This document shows, one piece after another, positions 46,444-55,354 of a DNA stretch of 64,000 nt. A program made the position numbers and the translations under genes. The number at the start of each line of letters is the position of its first letter. The first letter of the stretch is position 1. The stretch lies in assembly GCF_002356335.1 (NCBI RefSeq), contig NZ_AP018165.1, positions 2,232,001 to 2,296,000 of the forward strand, given 5' to 3'. Source of the stretch: [Mycobacterium] stephanolepidis (GTDB taxonomy: Bacteria; Actinomycetota; Actinomycetes; Mycobacteriales; Mycobacteriaceae). Below the pieces are notes generated by a model. It did not search any database. It was given only the letters and a program-made list of their open reading frames with translations, and had not been told where the DNA came from.

Positions 46444-49416
46444 GTGTCCTTCAATCTCTCCTCCTTGACCAAGCCCGTCGCCCGCCTGGCCGCCACTGCG
46501 CAGAACGGGCTGGAGGTCCTGCGCCTCGGTGGACTCGAGACCGGCAGCACCGCGTCATCGCACCAGATCGTCGAGAGCGTGCCCATGTACCGGCTGCGCC
46601 GCTACTTCGCACCGGGGTCCTCCGGCGCGGAAGATGCCGGGCCGGTCGTCCTGATGGTGCACCCGATGATGATGGCCGCGGACATGTGGGACGTCACCCA
46701 GGACGGCGGCGCCGTCGGCATCCTGCACCGAGAGGGCATCGATCCGTGGGTCATCGACTTCGGCAGCCCCGACCGGATGGCCGGGGGTATGGAGCGCACC
46801 CTGTCCGATCACGTGGTGGCCGTCAGTGACGCCATCGAAACCGTGCATCGAATCACCGGCCGCCAGGTGCATCTCGCCGGATACTCACAGGGCGGCATGT
46901 TCTGCTATCAGACTGCGGCACTGCGCAAGTCGCGCACCATCGCGAGCATCATCACCTTCGGTTCGCCGGTCGACGCGAACGCCGCCATGCCCATGGGCAT
47001 GCCCGCGGGGCTTTCGGCCGATATCGCCGAGTTCATGGCCGACCACATATTCAGTCGGTTTTCCATTCCGGCGTGGTCGGCTCGCATCGGGTTCCAGATG
47101 CTGGACCCGGTGAAGACGGTGAAGGGCCGTCTCGACTTCTTGCGACAGCTGCACGACCGCGATGCGCTGCTCCCGCGCGAGCAGCAGCGTAAGTTCCTGG
47201 CCAATGAGGGCTGGATCGCCTGGTCCGGTCCCGCGATCGCCGAGCTGCTGCGTCAGTTCGTGGTGCACAACAGGATGACCACCGGCGGCTTCACCGTCAA
47301 CGATCGCGTGGTCACGCTCAGCGATATCACCTGCCCGGTACTGGCAGTGGTCGGCGAAGTCGACGATATCGGCCAGCCGGCCTCGGTGCGCGGCATCCTG
47401 CGTGCCGCACCGAAGGCCGACGTGTACGAATACCTCATCCGCGCCGGCCACTTCGGTCTGGTGGTCGGCTCGACCGCGGTGGCGCAGACCTGGCCGACGG
47501 TGAGCCAATGGGTGCAATGGCGTGAGGGCGAGGCATCCAAACCCCCGGCGGTCGACCTCATGTACGAGCACGAGAGTGGTCAGCTGGACGGCGGCGGTGT
47601 GCCACTCACCTCCCGGGTCGCCCACGGTTTGAGTACCACCACCGAGGTTGCCATCGCCGCTGCCCGCACCGCCGGTGCGGCCGCCGCGGCTGCCAACAAG
47701 TCGGTGAAATCCATTGCCGTCGAGGCGGTTCGCACGCTGCCAAGGCTGACTCGCCTGGGCCAGATCCACGATCACACCCGAATCTCGCTGGGCCGGTTGA
47801 TGACCGAACAGGCGCGCCGTACCCCTCATGGTGAGAGCTTCTTGTTCGATGGGCGGGTGCACACCTACGAGGCGGTGGACCGCCGCATCAACAACGTGGT
47901 CAGGGGCCTCATCGAGGTGGGTGTACGGCAAGGCGTCCGGGTGGGTGTCCTCATGGAGACCCGACCCAGCGCCCTGGTGGCGATCGCCGCGCTGTCCCGC
48001 CTGGGGGCGGTGGCGGTGCTGCTGCCGCCCGATGCGGACCTCGAAGTAGCGGTGAAGCTGGGGGAGATTTCCGAACTGCTCACCGATCCGCCGAACCTTC
48101 CTGTCGCACAAGGTCTTCCCGTGCACATCTTGGTGCTTGGCGGTGGCGAGTCACGTGATCTGTCCATTCCTGACGACGGCTCGATCATCGATATGGAGCA
48201 GATCGACCCCGATGCCGTCGAGCTGCCCGGCTGGTATCGGCCCGACCCCGGACAGGCCCGCGACCTGGCGTTCGTGATGTTCAGCGGATACGGATCCCGG
48301 CTGGTGCCCAAGCAGATCACCAACCACCGTTGGGCGTTGTCGGCATTCGGTACCGCGTCGGCTGCCGCGCTGACCTCCAATGACACCGTGTACTGCCTCA
48401 CTCCACTGCATCATCAGTCCGGCCTGTTGGTGAGCCTGGGTGGAGCGGTGGCCGGTGGCGCGCGAATTGCCCTGTCGCGTGGGCTCAATCCCGATCGTTT
48501 CGTCCAGGAGGTCCACCAGTACGGCGTGACCGTCGTGTCCTACACCTGGGCGATGATGCATGAGGTCATCGACGATCCTTCGCTGGCGTTGGGCGCGCAC
48601 CACCCGGTGCGGTTGTTCATCGGTTCGGGTATGCCGTCGGGTCTCTGGCGGCGCGTCACCGAGAGATTCGCACCCGCCCATGTCGTTGAGTTCTTCGCGA
48701 CGACAGACGGCGAAGCGGTGTTGGCCAATGTGTCCGGTACCAAAATCGGTAGCAAGGGGCGGCCACTGCCCGGGGGTGGCAAGGTTCGGCTCGCCGCCTA
48801 TGACCCGGTCGACGACGTCATCATCGAGGGGGAGGACGGGTTCGTGCAGATCGCCAAGCCCGGCGAGGTTGGGCTGCTCCTGGCGAAGCCGCCCGGTGAT
48901 GTGGATCCCGCTGCTGCGGTTCGGCGCGGTGTGTTCGCCCCCGGCGACACCTGGGTGTCCTCGGAATCTCTCTTCCGCCGCGATGAGGACGGCGATTTCT
49001 GGATGCTCGACGGCCGAAACACCGCAATCCGTACCGCGCACGGCGTGGTGTACGCCGAAGCCACCAGTCACGCACTGGGTTCGGTGAGTGCTATCGACCT
49101 GGTGGCGACGTACCCCGTGGAGTCCGGTGAGGCCAACGTCGCGGTGACCGCGGTGGTGCTTCGCCCCGGTGAGGCGATATCACCCGCTGATCTGGCAGAG
49201 GCATTCGCATCTGTGCCGATCTCGGAACGCCCGGACATCGTCAAGGTGGTAGCCAATCTGCCCTTCAGCGCGACCTATCGCCCTTCCACGACACACCTTC
49301 GCGAGTCCGGGTTGCCGAAACCGGGGCGCCAGACCTGGTATTTGGACCCCGAATCCGGCGCGTACCACCGGTTGACCGCCGCGACGTACGACGCGCTTCA
49401 GGGCGCCGCCCAGTAG
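46444..49416 (+). CDS. Alpha/beta hydrolase fused to acyl-CoA synthetase, Rv1683-like
   Basis: 990 residues, GTG start behind AAGGAG. The N-terminal half (about 50-370) is an alpha/beta hydrolase of the PHA-synthase/lipase kind with nucleophile elbow LAGYSQGGMF. A Ala-rich linker (about 395-430) joins an AMP-binding domain (about 450-985) with DRRINNVVRGLIEVGVRQGV, FSGYGSRLVPKQI (a divergent phosphate loop), EFFATTDGEAVL and FWMLDGRNTAIRT. M. tuberculosis Rv1683, 999 residues, has the same architecture and is annotated as lipase plus acyl-CoA synthase linked to storage-lipid turnover. The typical A3 loop and C-terminal lysine are poorly conserved, so synthetase activity is doubtful. Confidence 0.88.
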   Translation: MSFNLSSLTKPVARLAATAQNGLEVLRLGGLETGSTASSHQIVESVPMYRLRRYFAPGSSGAEDAGPVVLMVHPMMMAADMWDVTQDGGAVGILHREGIDPWVIDFGSPDRMAGGMERTLSDHVVAVSDAIETVHRITGRQVHLAGYSQGGMFCYQTAALRKSRTIASIITFGSPVDANAAMPMGMPAGLSADIAEFMADHIFSRFSIPAWSARIGFQMLDPVKTVKGRLDFLRQLHDRDALLPREQQRKFLANEGWIAWSGPAIAELLRQFVVHNRMTTGGFTVNDRVVTLSDITCPVLAVVGEVDDIGQPASVRGILRAAPKADVYEYLIRAGHFGLVVGSTAVAQTWPTVSQWVQWREGEASKPPAVDLMYEHESGQLDGGGVPLTSRVAHGLSTTTEVAIAAARTAGAAAAAANKSVKSIAVEAVRTLPRLTRLGQIHDHTRISLGRLMTEQARRTPHGESFLFDGRVHTYEAVDRRINNVVRGLIEVGVRQGVRVGVLMETRPSALVAIAALSRLGAVAVLLPPDADLEVAVKLGEISELLTDPPNLPVAQGLPVHILVLGGGESRDLSIPDDGSIIDMEQIDPDAVELPGWYRPDPGQARDLAFVMFSGYGSRLVPKQITNHRWALSAFGTASAAALTSNDTVYCLTPLHHQSGLLVSLGGAVAGGARIALSRGLNPDRFVQEVHQYGVTVVSYTWAMMHEVIDDPSLALGAHHPVRLFIGSGMPSGLWRRVTERFAPAHVVEFFATTDGEAVLANVSGTKIGSKGRPLPGGGKVRLAAYDPVDDVIIEGEDGFVQIAKPGEVGLLLAKPPGDVDPAAAVRRGVFAPGDTWVSSESLFRRDEDGDFWMLDGRNTAIRTAHGVVYAEATSHALGSVSAIDLVATYPVESGEANVAVTAVVLRPGEAISPADLAEAFASVPISERPDIVKVVANLPFSATYRPSTTHLRESGLPKPGRQTWYLDPESGAYHRLTAATYDALQGAAQ

Positions 49417-49514
49417 CCCGCAGGGGGCGCGCCAGCGCCGGTCCCATCGCCTTCCGCTGCTCATATGACGGGTTGTTGTTAGGCTGACGTCCGCGATACC
49501 GGAAGGAACTCTTC

Positions 49515-49994
49515 ATGCCGACACGCCTACGTGCCCTCGCCGGCACCGCTCTGGCCTCCGCCGGCCTCTCCGCAGCTCTGGTGTTCGGGCCCGGTGTCGG
49601 TACCGCCAGCGCCGACGTGCTGGACGACATCGCGCACGAGTACTCCACCGGAACCAGTGGTGGGCAGGTATCCAACCTGGTCCGCACGTCACTGCAGCTG
49701 CGTGCCAGGGGTGCCCAGGTCAGCTCGGCGCAGAACGACGCCCTCAAGTCTGCACTGGACAAACGCCCTAGCCAGATGCCGCTGATCAACACCCTGAAGT
49801 CGGTCATCGCAACGCAGTCCCAGTTCCTCAAGGCCGCGCAGAAGCCGCAGCAGCCCGTTCACATCGGTATCAGTGGCACCAACGGATCGAACAATCCGAA
49901 CGGTGGACCGCCCAACGTCAGTCCCGGACCGGGTATCGGCGTCAGCGGTGGCGGCGGCCAGCAGATCTTCAACGAGAACATCCCGCTGGGCTGA
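49515..49994 (+). CDS. Exported protein of unknown function
   Basis: 159 residues behind GGAAGGAAC. Signal peptide 1-34 (TALASAGLSAALVFGPGV, cleavage after TASA). The mature N-terminal part is helical and polar (DVLDDIAHEYSTG, SLQLRARGAQVSSAQNDALK, MPLINTLKSVIATQSQFLKA). The last 50 residues are Pro/Gly/Asn-rich and presumably flexible. No cysteine in the mature protein. It stands alone between the fusion enzyme and the Trm112-like gene. Family not recognised. Confidence 0.75.
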   Translation: MPTRLRALAGTALASAGLSAALVFGPGVGTASADVLDDIAHEYSTGTSGGQVSNLVRTSLQLRARGAQVSSAQNDALKSALDKRPSQMPLINTLKSVIATQSQFLKAAQKPQQPVHIGISGTNGSNNPNGGPPNVSPGPGIGVSGGGGQQIFNENIPLG

Positions 49995-50004
49995 CATCAC
50001 CGAC

Positions 50005-50208
50005 ATGCCTCTTGACGCCGTACTTCTAGACATCCTGGTCTGCCCCATCGATCGCGGGGCACTCCTGCTCATCGGTGGTGAGGCCGATGGCATTCTCTAC
50101 AACCCCCGTCTGCGTAAGGCCTACCGGATCGAGAACTCCATCCCGGTGCTGCTGCCCGACGAGGCCCGCGAGGTGACCGACGAGGAGCACCAGCGCTTCA
50201 CCGAGTGA
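50005..50208 (+). CDS. Trm112-like small protein, Rv1684-like
   Basis: 67 residues from the ATG at 50005. LLDILVCPIDRGALLLI and YNPRLRKAYRIENSIPVLLPDEAREV are the bacterial Trm112/UPF0434 pattern, normally a small zinc or methyltransferase-partner domain. Only one of the usual cysteines (CPIDRG) is present, so zinc binding is unlikely. The 3' end overlaps the convergent TetR gene by 11 bases. The same arrangement follows Rv1683 in M. tuberculosis. Confidence 0.85.
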   Translation: MPLDAVLLDILVCPIDRGALLLIGGEADGILYNPRLRKAYRIENSIPVLLPDEAREVTDEEHQRFTE

Positions 50209-50803
50209 AGACCGGTAGCTCGCCCGTCAGATACCGCTGAATGTTCGGTCCCACGGTGAGTGCGATCTCCTCTGCCGTGAGCGAGGCCAACGGCTCGACC
50301 TCCATGATGTATCGCGCCACCAGGATCCCGGCCATCTGCGTGATCGCGAACTCGGCACGCAGCGCTCCGCTACCGGCCGGGCTGTCCACACGTTCGGCGA
50401 TGATGTTGACCAGGACCTCGCGGAAGAAGACCCGAACCAGCCCGTCGTCGGCGCCGCTGAGTGCCGACCGGAACAGGGCCAGCACGTTTGCGCCCAATTC
50501 CGAATCCCAGAATGGGATGATGAGCCGCGGAATCGCGATCCCGAGTTCCTCGACGGGGATGTCCCGCAGCGGTTGCAGCACCACCTGCGGATCGACCGGC
50601 AACTGGACCACCTCGCGGAAAAGATCCAGCTTCGTACCGAAGTAATGGTGGATGAGAGCGGGATCGACACCGGCATCGGAGGCGATGGATCGCATGGATG
50701 TCTTGTCGATTCCAGTGATTGAGAACAGTTTTCGCGCGCTGGCGAGAATATCGTCGCGGGCGCTGCTCGCTCCTGGCCGACGGCCCGGCCGTTTGGAAGT
50801 CAC
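50198..50803 (-). CDS. TetR-family regulator, Rv1685c-like
   Basis: 201 residues from the GTG at 50803, overlapping the permease stop (GTGA). N-terminal helix-turn-helix: RDDILASARKLFSITGIDKT, SMRSIASDAGVDPALIHHYFG. The C-terminal ligand domain has no recognisable effector signature. It is the last gene of the ATPase-permease-regulator operon and most likely represses that operon. A candidate operator is the inverted repeat at 52335-52349. Confidence 0.9.
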   Translation of the reverse strand: MTSKRPGRRPGASSARDDILASARKLFSITGIDKTSMRSIASDAGVDPALIHHYFGTKLDLFREVVQLPVDPQVVLQPLRDIPVEELGIAIPRLIIPFWDSELGANVLALFRSALSGADDGLVRVFFREVLVNIIAERVDSPAGSGALRAEFAITQMAGILVARYIMEVEPLASLTAEEIALTVGPNIQRYLTGELPVFTR

Positions 50804-51555
50804 GGTGTCCGGCGGCGCAGCGTGGCGGCGGCCAAACCCAACGCCACCGTGGCGCATCCGAAGATGACCGCGATATCCCGGGCGGTCACACCTGTCAGCT
50901 CCGGGTGACTACCGAGCTGCTGCAACGCCTCTACCGCATAACTCACCGGCATCACGTTACTGAACCATTGCAGCCATTCGGGCATTGCCGCGCGGGGGAC
51001 GAGAATCCCACAGAGCAGCAGCTGGGGAATCACGACCACCGGCATGAACTGCACGGCCTGAAATTCTGTGCGCGCGAACGCGCTACACAGCAGGCCGAGC
51101 CCGACACCGAGGATGGCGTTTCCGATCGCGATGAGAAAGACCCATTGCGCCCCGGCTGCCGTGATGAGCCCCAACAGGCCGTAGGACACCAGGCAGGCGA
51201 TGGTGGCCTGAGCGGCCGCCGCCAGTGAGAACGCGGTGCCGTAACTGGCCAGCAGGTCAAAGCGACCCAGGGGGGTGGTCAAGATTCGCTCGAGCGTTCC
51301 CGAAACCCTTTCGCGCTGCATCGATATCGACGTGATGAGGAACATCACCACAAACGGAATGAGCCCGAGCACAAACAGGCATGCGGCATTGAACGGGGAG
51401 GGGCGATTCGGCGCGATCGGCACGTCCTGGTAGAGGAAGTACAGCAAGGTGATGAGCAGGCTGGGGATCAACAGGATCATCGCCATGCTGCGATGATCCG
51501 CACGCAGCTGGCGCAGAACTCGTCCAGTGGTGGCTACATAAGCGCTGGCGTACAT
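50800..51555 (-). CDS. ABC-2 type permease, Rv1686c-like
   Basis: 251 residues with six predicted membrane helices (MAMILLIPSLLITLLYFLY, NAACLFVLGLIPFVVMFLIT, ATIACLVSYGLLGLITAAG, VFLIAIGNAILGVGLGLLC, VVVIPQLLLCGILVPRA and a C-terminal helix). The segment RERVSGTLERILTTPLGR is the conserved coupling region of DrrB-like ABC-2 exporters. It pairs with the ATPase gene 20 bases upstream to export a lipid, antibiotic or similar hydrophobic compound. Substrate unknown. Confidence 0.9.
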   Translation of the reverse strand: MYASAYVATTGRVLRQLRADHRSMAMILLIPSLLITLLYFLYQDVPIAPNRPSPFNAACLFVLGLIPFVVMFLITSISMQRERVSGTLERILTTPLGRFDLLASYGTAFSLAAAAQATIACLVSYGLLGLITAAGAQWVFLIAIGNAILGVGLGLLCSAFARTEFQAVQFMPVVVIPQLLLCGILVPRAAMPEWLQWFSNVMPVSYAVEALQQLGSHPELTGVTARDIAVIFGCATVALGLAAATLRRRTP

Positions 51556-51575
51556 GAGGTTTCACTCCATTCGGG

Positions 51576-52337
51576 CTAGGCGGCCGTGATCTCACTGCGC
51601 CGGATCACCGCGAGGAACGCTTCTTCCAAACTGTCGCATTCGGTGTCGTGGCGCAGCTGATTCGGCGTGGTGTGGGCGAGTACGTGACCCTCACGGATGA
51701 GCACCAGGTTGCCGCAATGATCAGCCTCGTCCATCACATGACTGGAGACGAGCAACGTGGTGCCGCCCGCCGCGAGTTGTCCGAACTGCTCCCAGAGCTC
51801 CGCGCGCATCACCGGATCCAGGCCCACCGTCGGCTCGTCGAGCACGAGTAGCTCCGGGCGGGTGACCAGCGCGCAGGCGAGCGACGCGCGTCCGCGTTGT
51901 CCGCCCGATAGGGCGCCGCAATAGGCCAGCCGATGCGATTGCAAACCGACGGCGTCGAGTGCGGACTCCGCGTCGGTCTTGGAGCGGCCGTAGAGTGCGG
52001 CAAAGTACCGTACGTTGTCTATCGCGCGCAGGTCGTTGTAAACCGTCGGGCTCTGGGTGACGTAGCCGATGCTCCGGCGCAGTGCGGGCGAGCCCGCCTC
52101 CAGTCCGAGTACCCGGACCGTTCCGGATGCGATGATCTGGGTGCCGACAATGCAGCGCATCAGGGTTGTCTTGCCGCATCCGGAGGGGCCGAGGAGTCCC
52201 GTGACGGTGCCGCGGCCGATCCGTAGGGATACCTCGTCCAGGGCCGTGAATCCGCCACGGACCACGCGTAGTCCTTCCACCTCGATGGCAGCCTCGTGTC
52301 GTCCGGTAGCTAATTCACCGATAGATGAACTCACCAT
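51576..52337 (-). CDS. ABC exporter ATPase, Rv1687c-like
   Basis: 253 residues from the ATG at 52337; a GTG at 52334 is the next codon. Walker A GPSGCGKTT (about 47-55), signature LSGGQRGRASLA, Walker B LLVLDEPTVGLDP and the switch histidine in VSSHVMDEAD are intact. DrrA-like ATPase of the ABC-2 exporter encoded with the permease. First gene of the operon, divergent from mpg across 49 bases. Confidence 0.92.
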   Translation of the reverse strand: MVSSSIGELATGRHEAAIEVEGLRVVRGGFTALDEVSLRIGRGTVTGLLGPSGCGKTTLMRCIVGTQIIASGTVRVLGLEAGSPALRRSIGYVTQSPTVYNDLRAIDNVRYFAALYGRSKTDAESALDAVGLQSHRLAYCGALSGGQRGRASLACALVTRPELLVLDEPTVGLDPVMRAELWEQFGQLAAGGTTLLVSSHVMDEADHCGNLVLIREGHVLAHTTPNQLRHDTECDSLEEAFLAVIRRSEITAA

Positions 52338-52349
52338 ATGATGAATATG
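52335..52349. promoter_or_regulatory. Inverted repeat over the ABC operon start
   Basis: CATATGATGAATATG is an inverted repeat (CATAT, five-base spacer, ATATG) that covers the ATPase start codon in the divergent gap to mpg. It is unusually AT-rich. It is a candidate TetR operator; nothing else supports this. Confidence 0.3.
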
Positions 52350-52386
52350 AGCCTGCCTGCGAACGACTGTCAAGGACAATCGGGGA

Positions 52387-53016
52387 GTGAGCGCCGAGAT
52401 TCTGAAGACACATCCCGCCAAGGCTGCGGTGCGCCTCCTCGGTGCCACCATCGAATCGCGTGGTGTCCTCGCGGTGATCGTCGAGGTCGAGGCGTATGGG
52501 GGTGTGCCCGATGGACCGTGGCCCGATCCCGCCTCACACTCGTTCCGCGGCCCGACGCCTCGCAACCGGGTGATGTTCGGGCCCGCCGGTCACCTCTACG
52601 TGTACCGAAGTCATGGAATTCATCTGTGTGCCAACGTGGTATGTGGCCCAGACGGTGTCGCCGGTGGAGTGTTGATGCGGGCGGCGGCGATCGTGGACGG
52701 AGCGCCCCTGGGCTGGCAGCGACGCCCCACCGCACGCAATGACGCGGGCCTGGCTCGCGGCCCCGGAAATCTGGGCGCCGCTCTGGGGATCACCCCCGAA
52801 GACAACGGCGTCGATGTCTTCTCCGCTTCCAGCCCGGTGCGGGTCGTGTTGAGGCGCAAGCAGAAGGCGCAGTCCGGGCCGCGCGTGGGCGTCAGTATGG
52901 CAGCGGATCGTCCGTGGCGATTCTGGTTGCCCGGATATCCGGAGGTCTCCGTGTACCGGCGCAGTCCTCGCGCTCCGCAACCGGATACTGGTCCATATGC
53001 CTCGATTGACGTCTGA
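52387..53016 (+). CDS. mpg: 3-methyladenine DNA glycosylase (AAG family)
   Basis: 209 residues, GTG start. It flips out and removes alkylated purines, starting base excision repair. Conserved segments: the active-site [12 protein letters not shown] (catalytic Glu near 38), [23 protein letters not shown] and [14 protein letters not shown]. The same gene precedes tyrS in M. tuberculosis (Rv1688). Its last 20 bases overlap the ADP-ribosylglycohydrolase gene in another frame, so the two are probably expressed together. Confidence 0.94.
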   Translation: MSAEILKTHPAKAAVRLLGATIESRGVLAVIVEVEAYGGVPDGPWPDPASHSFRGPTPRNRVMFGPAGHLYVYRSHGIHLCANVVCGPDGVAGGVLMRAAAIVDGAPLGWQRRPTARNDAGLARGPGNLGAALGITPEDNGVDVFSASSPVRVVLRRKQKAQSGPRVGVSMAADRPWRFWLPGYPEVSVYRRSPRAPQPDTGPYASIDV

Positions 53017-54034
53017 GGAACCGGTCGGCGCCACGCTGCTCGGCGGTGCACTCGGCGACGCCCTCGGGGGGCTCGTCGAGTTCGACAACATCGACCAGAT
53101 CCGGCTGCAGTTCGGACCCGGGGGCATTGCCGAACCTCCAATGGAGCAGCCGCTGCTCATCACCGATGACACGCAGATGACGCTGTTCACGGCCGAAGCG
53201 CTCATCCGGGCGCGCCGTGCACCCGATTCGGAGCCCGCCGAGATCGCCCACCGCGCCTATCTGCGATGGCTGCACACCCAGGGTGGCCAGGTGCCCTCAG
53301 AAGTCCTCGACGGTTGGTTGGTCACCGTCTCCGGGTTGCACTCGCTGCGCGCACCCGGAAAGACGTGTCTGTCGGCGCTGGAATCCACCAGTTCCCCTGT
53401 CCACGAGCGGGGTTCGCGCACACACCTGCCGAACAACTCCAAGGGGTGCGGGGCGGTGATGCGCGCGGCACCGGTGGGGCTTGCCGAGGCTGATCCGGCC
53501 AGGGCGTTCGAGTTGGCTGCGGATTTGGGCGCGCTCACCCACTCACACCCCAGCGGATATCTCAGTGCCGGGGCTCTCGCGGTGATCGTCAACCGATTGA
53601 CGGCCGCAGCGTCTCTGGCGGAGGCGGTGCGCACGGCGCTCGATCTGCTTGACACACATTCCGGACACGAAGAGACATCCGATGCCCTACGCCGAAGTCT
53701 CGAACTGGCCGCGCACGAGCGGCCCACTCCGGAACGGATCGCCTCTGCGCTCGGCGGCGGGTGGGTCGGAGAGGAGGCGCTTGCCATCGGTGTCTGGGCG
53801 GCCGCCCGTGCGCATGATTTCAAGGATGGAATCCGGTTGTCGGTGAACCATTCCGGCGACTCCGATTCCACCGGGTCCATCACCGGAAACATCCTCGGTG
53901 CGATGTGGGGCACACCGGCACTGCCACCGGATTGGCTGGACCGGCTCGAACTGCGCGAGGTCATCACGACCGTCGCCGGCGACCTTCGCGAGCCTGCGGG
54001 GCCGCGTTCGGACGAGCGGTATCCGGCACGCTGA
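52997..54034 (+). CDS. ADP-ribosylglycohydrolase family protein
   Basis: 345 residues, ATG inside the end of mpg. The DraG/ARH fold is recognised by [14 protein letters not shown], the metal-binding [14 protein letters not shown] (about 53-66) and the C-terminal [18 protein letters not shown], whose aspartates bind the second magnesium. It should remove ADP-ribose from a protein, small molecule or nucleic acid; the target is unknown. From memory it is not at this position in M. tuberculosis. The overlap with a DNA glycosylase gene hints at a DNA-damage connection. Confidence 0.9.
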   Translation: MPRLTSEEPVGATLLGGALGDALGGLVEFDNIDQIRLQFGPGGIAEPPMEQPLLITDDTQMTLFTAEALIRARRAPDSEPAEIAHRAYLRWLHTQGGQVPSEVLDGWLVTVSGLHSLRAPGKTCLSALESTSSPVHERGSRTHLPNNSKGCGAVMRAAPVGLAEADPARAFELAADLGALTHSHPSGYLSAGALAVIVNRLTAAASLAEAVRTALDLLDTHSGHEETSDALRRSLELAAHERPTPERIASALGGGWVGEEALAIGVWAAARAHDFKDGIRLSVNHSGDSDSTGSITGNILGAMWGTPALPPDWLDRLELREVITTVAGDLREPAGPRSDERYPAR

Positions 54035-54046
54035 ACCCGATAAGGG

Positions 54047-55348
54047 ATGATCGTTGCCGTGGTTTCCAACATTCTCGACGAGCTGACCTGGCGCGGTCTC
54101 ATCGCGCAGACGACCGATCGCGACACCCTCGCGGCCGATATCGCGAAGGGGCCGATCAGCGTCTATGGGGGATTCGATCCCACCGCCGCAAGTCTGCACG
54201 CCGGGCATCTGGTGCCGCTGCTGACCCTGAGCCGATTCCAACGGGCCGGGCATCGGCCCATCGTGCTGGCCGGTGGAGCGACCGGCCTCATCGGAGACCC
54301 GCGCGACACCTCCGAACGCAGCCTGCACGGAGCGGACACGGTGGCCGAGTGGGCAGACCGAATTCGCGGTCAATTGGAGCGTTTCGTCGAATTCGATGAC
54401 AGCCCAACCGGGGCCGTCGTCGCGAACAACCTGGACTGGACCGGTCAGCTTTCCGCCCTGGAGTTCCTGCGCGACCTGGGTAAGCACTTCTCGGTGAACG
54501 TCATGCTCGACCGGGACACCATCCGGCGGCGCCTGGAGGGTGACGGTATCTCCTACACCGAGTTCTCGTACATGCTGTTGCAGGCGAATGACTACGTGCA
54601 GCTGTACCGAAAGTACGGCTGCTCGTTGCAGATAGGCGGCTCGGACCAATGGGGCAACATCGTCGCCGGCGTTCGGCTCGCTCGCCAGCTCGACGGCGCC
54701 TCGGTGCACGCGCTGACCGTGCCGTTGGTGACGGCGGCCGACGGCACCAAGTTCGGTAAGTCCACCGGGGGCGGCAACCTTTGGCTCGATCCCGAGATGA
54801 CGAGTCCGTACGCCTGGTACCAGTACTTCATCAACACCGCCGATACCGACGTGGTGCGGTACCTGCGCTGGTTCACCTTCTTGTCGGCCGACGAGGTCGG
54901 TGAGCTGGAGACCGCAACGACCGAGCGGGCGCATGAGCGCGCCGCTCAGCGGCGTCTGGCCGCCGAGGTCACCACCTTGGTGCATGGTGAAAGCGCCACG
55001 CAGGCAGTCGAACTTGCCAGTGGAGCATTGTTCGGCCGGGGCGAGTTGGACCGGCTCGACGAGGGCACACTCACCGCGGCGCTCACCGAAGCCGGCAACG
55101 GTGAGCCCGCGCGGCTCGCGGACGGGGAACCCGACACCATCGTGGACCTCCTGGTGAGCAGCGGACTCTCGGAGAGCAAGGGTGCCGCACGCCGCACCCT
55201 CAAGGAGGGCGGTGTCTACGTCAACAACACCAGAGTTAACACCGAGGACTGGACGCCAAGCGACGGTGACTACCTCACCGGCGGTTGGCTGGTGCTGCGC
55301 CGCGGCAAGCGCAACATCGCCGGGGTGCAGCGAGTACGAGGGTCGTAG
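54047..55348 (+). CDS. tyrS: Tyrosyl-tRNA synthetase
   Basis: 433 residues from the ATG at 54047; a GTG at 54059 is better spaced from AAGGG and also possible. Class I motifs: HIGH form HAGHL within [18 protein letters not shown] and KMSKS form [21 protein letters not shown] and GGSDQWGNI bind tyrosine. A C-terminal S4 RNA-binding domain ([20 protein letters not shown]) follows. Ends six bases from the remnant end of the convergent ABC-F gene. Confidence 0.97.
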   Translation: MIVAVVSNILDELTWRGLIAQTTDRDTLAADIAKGPISVYGGFDPTAASLHAGHLVPLLTLSRFQRAGHRPIVLAGGATGLIGDPRDTSERSLHGADTVAEWADRIRGQLERFVEFDDSPTGAVVANNLDWTGQLSALEFLRDLGKHFSVNVMLDRDTIRRRLEGDGISYTEFSYMLLQANDYVQLYRKYGCSLQIGGSDQWGNIVAGVRLARQLDGASVHALTVPLVTAADGTKFGKSTGGGNLWLDPEMTSPYAWYQYFINTADTDVVRYLRWFTFLSADEVGELETATTERAHERAAQRRLAAEVTTLVHGESATQAVELASGALFGRGELDRLDEGTLTAALTEAGNGEPARLADGEPDTIVDLLVSSGLSESKGAARRTLKEGGVYVNNTRVNTEDWTPSDGDYLTGGWLVLRRGKRNIAGVQRVRGS

Positions 55349-55354
55349 ATTTCG

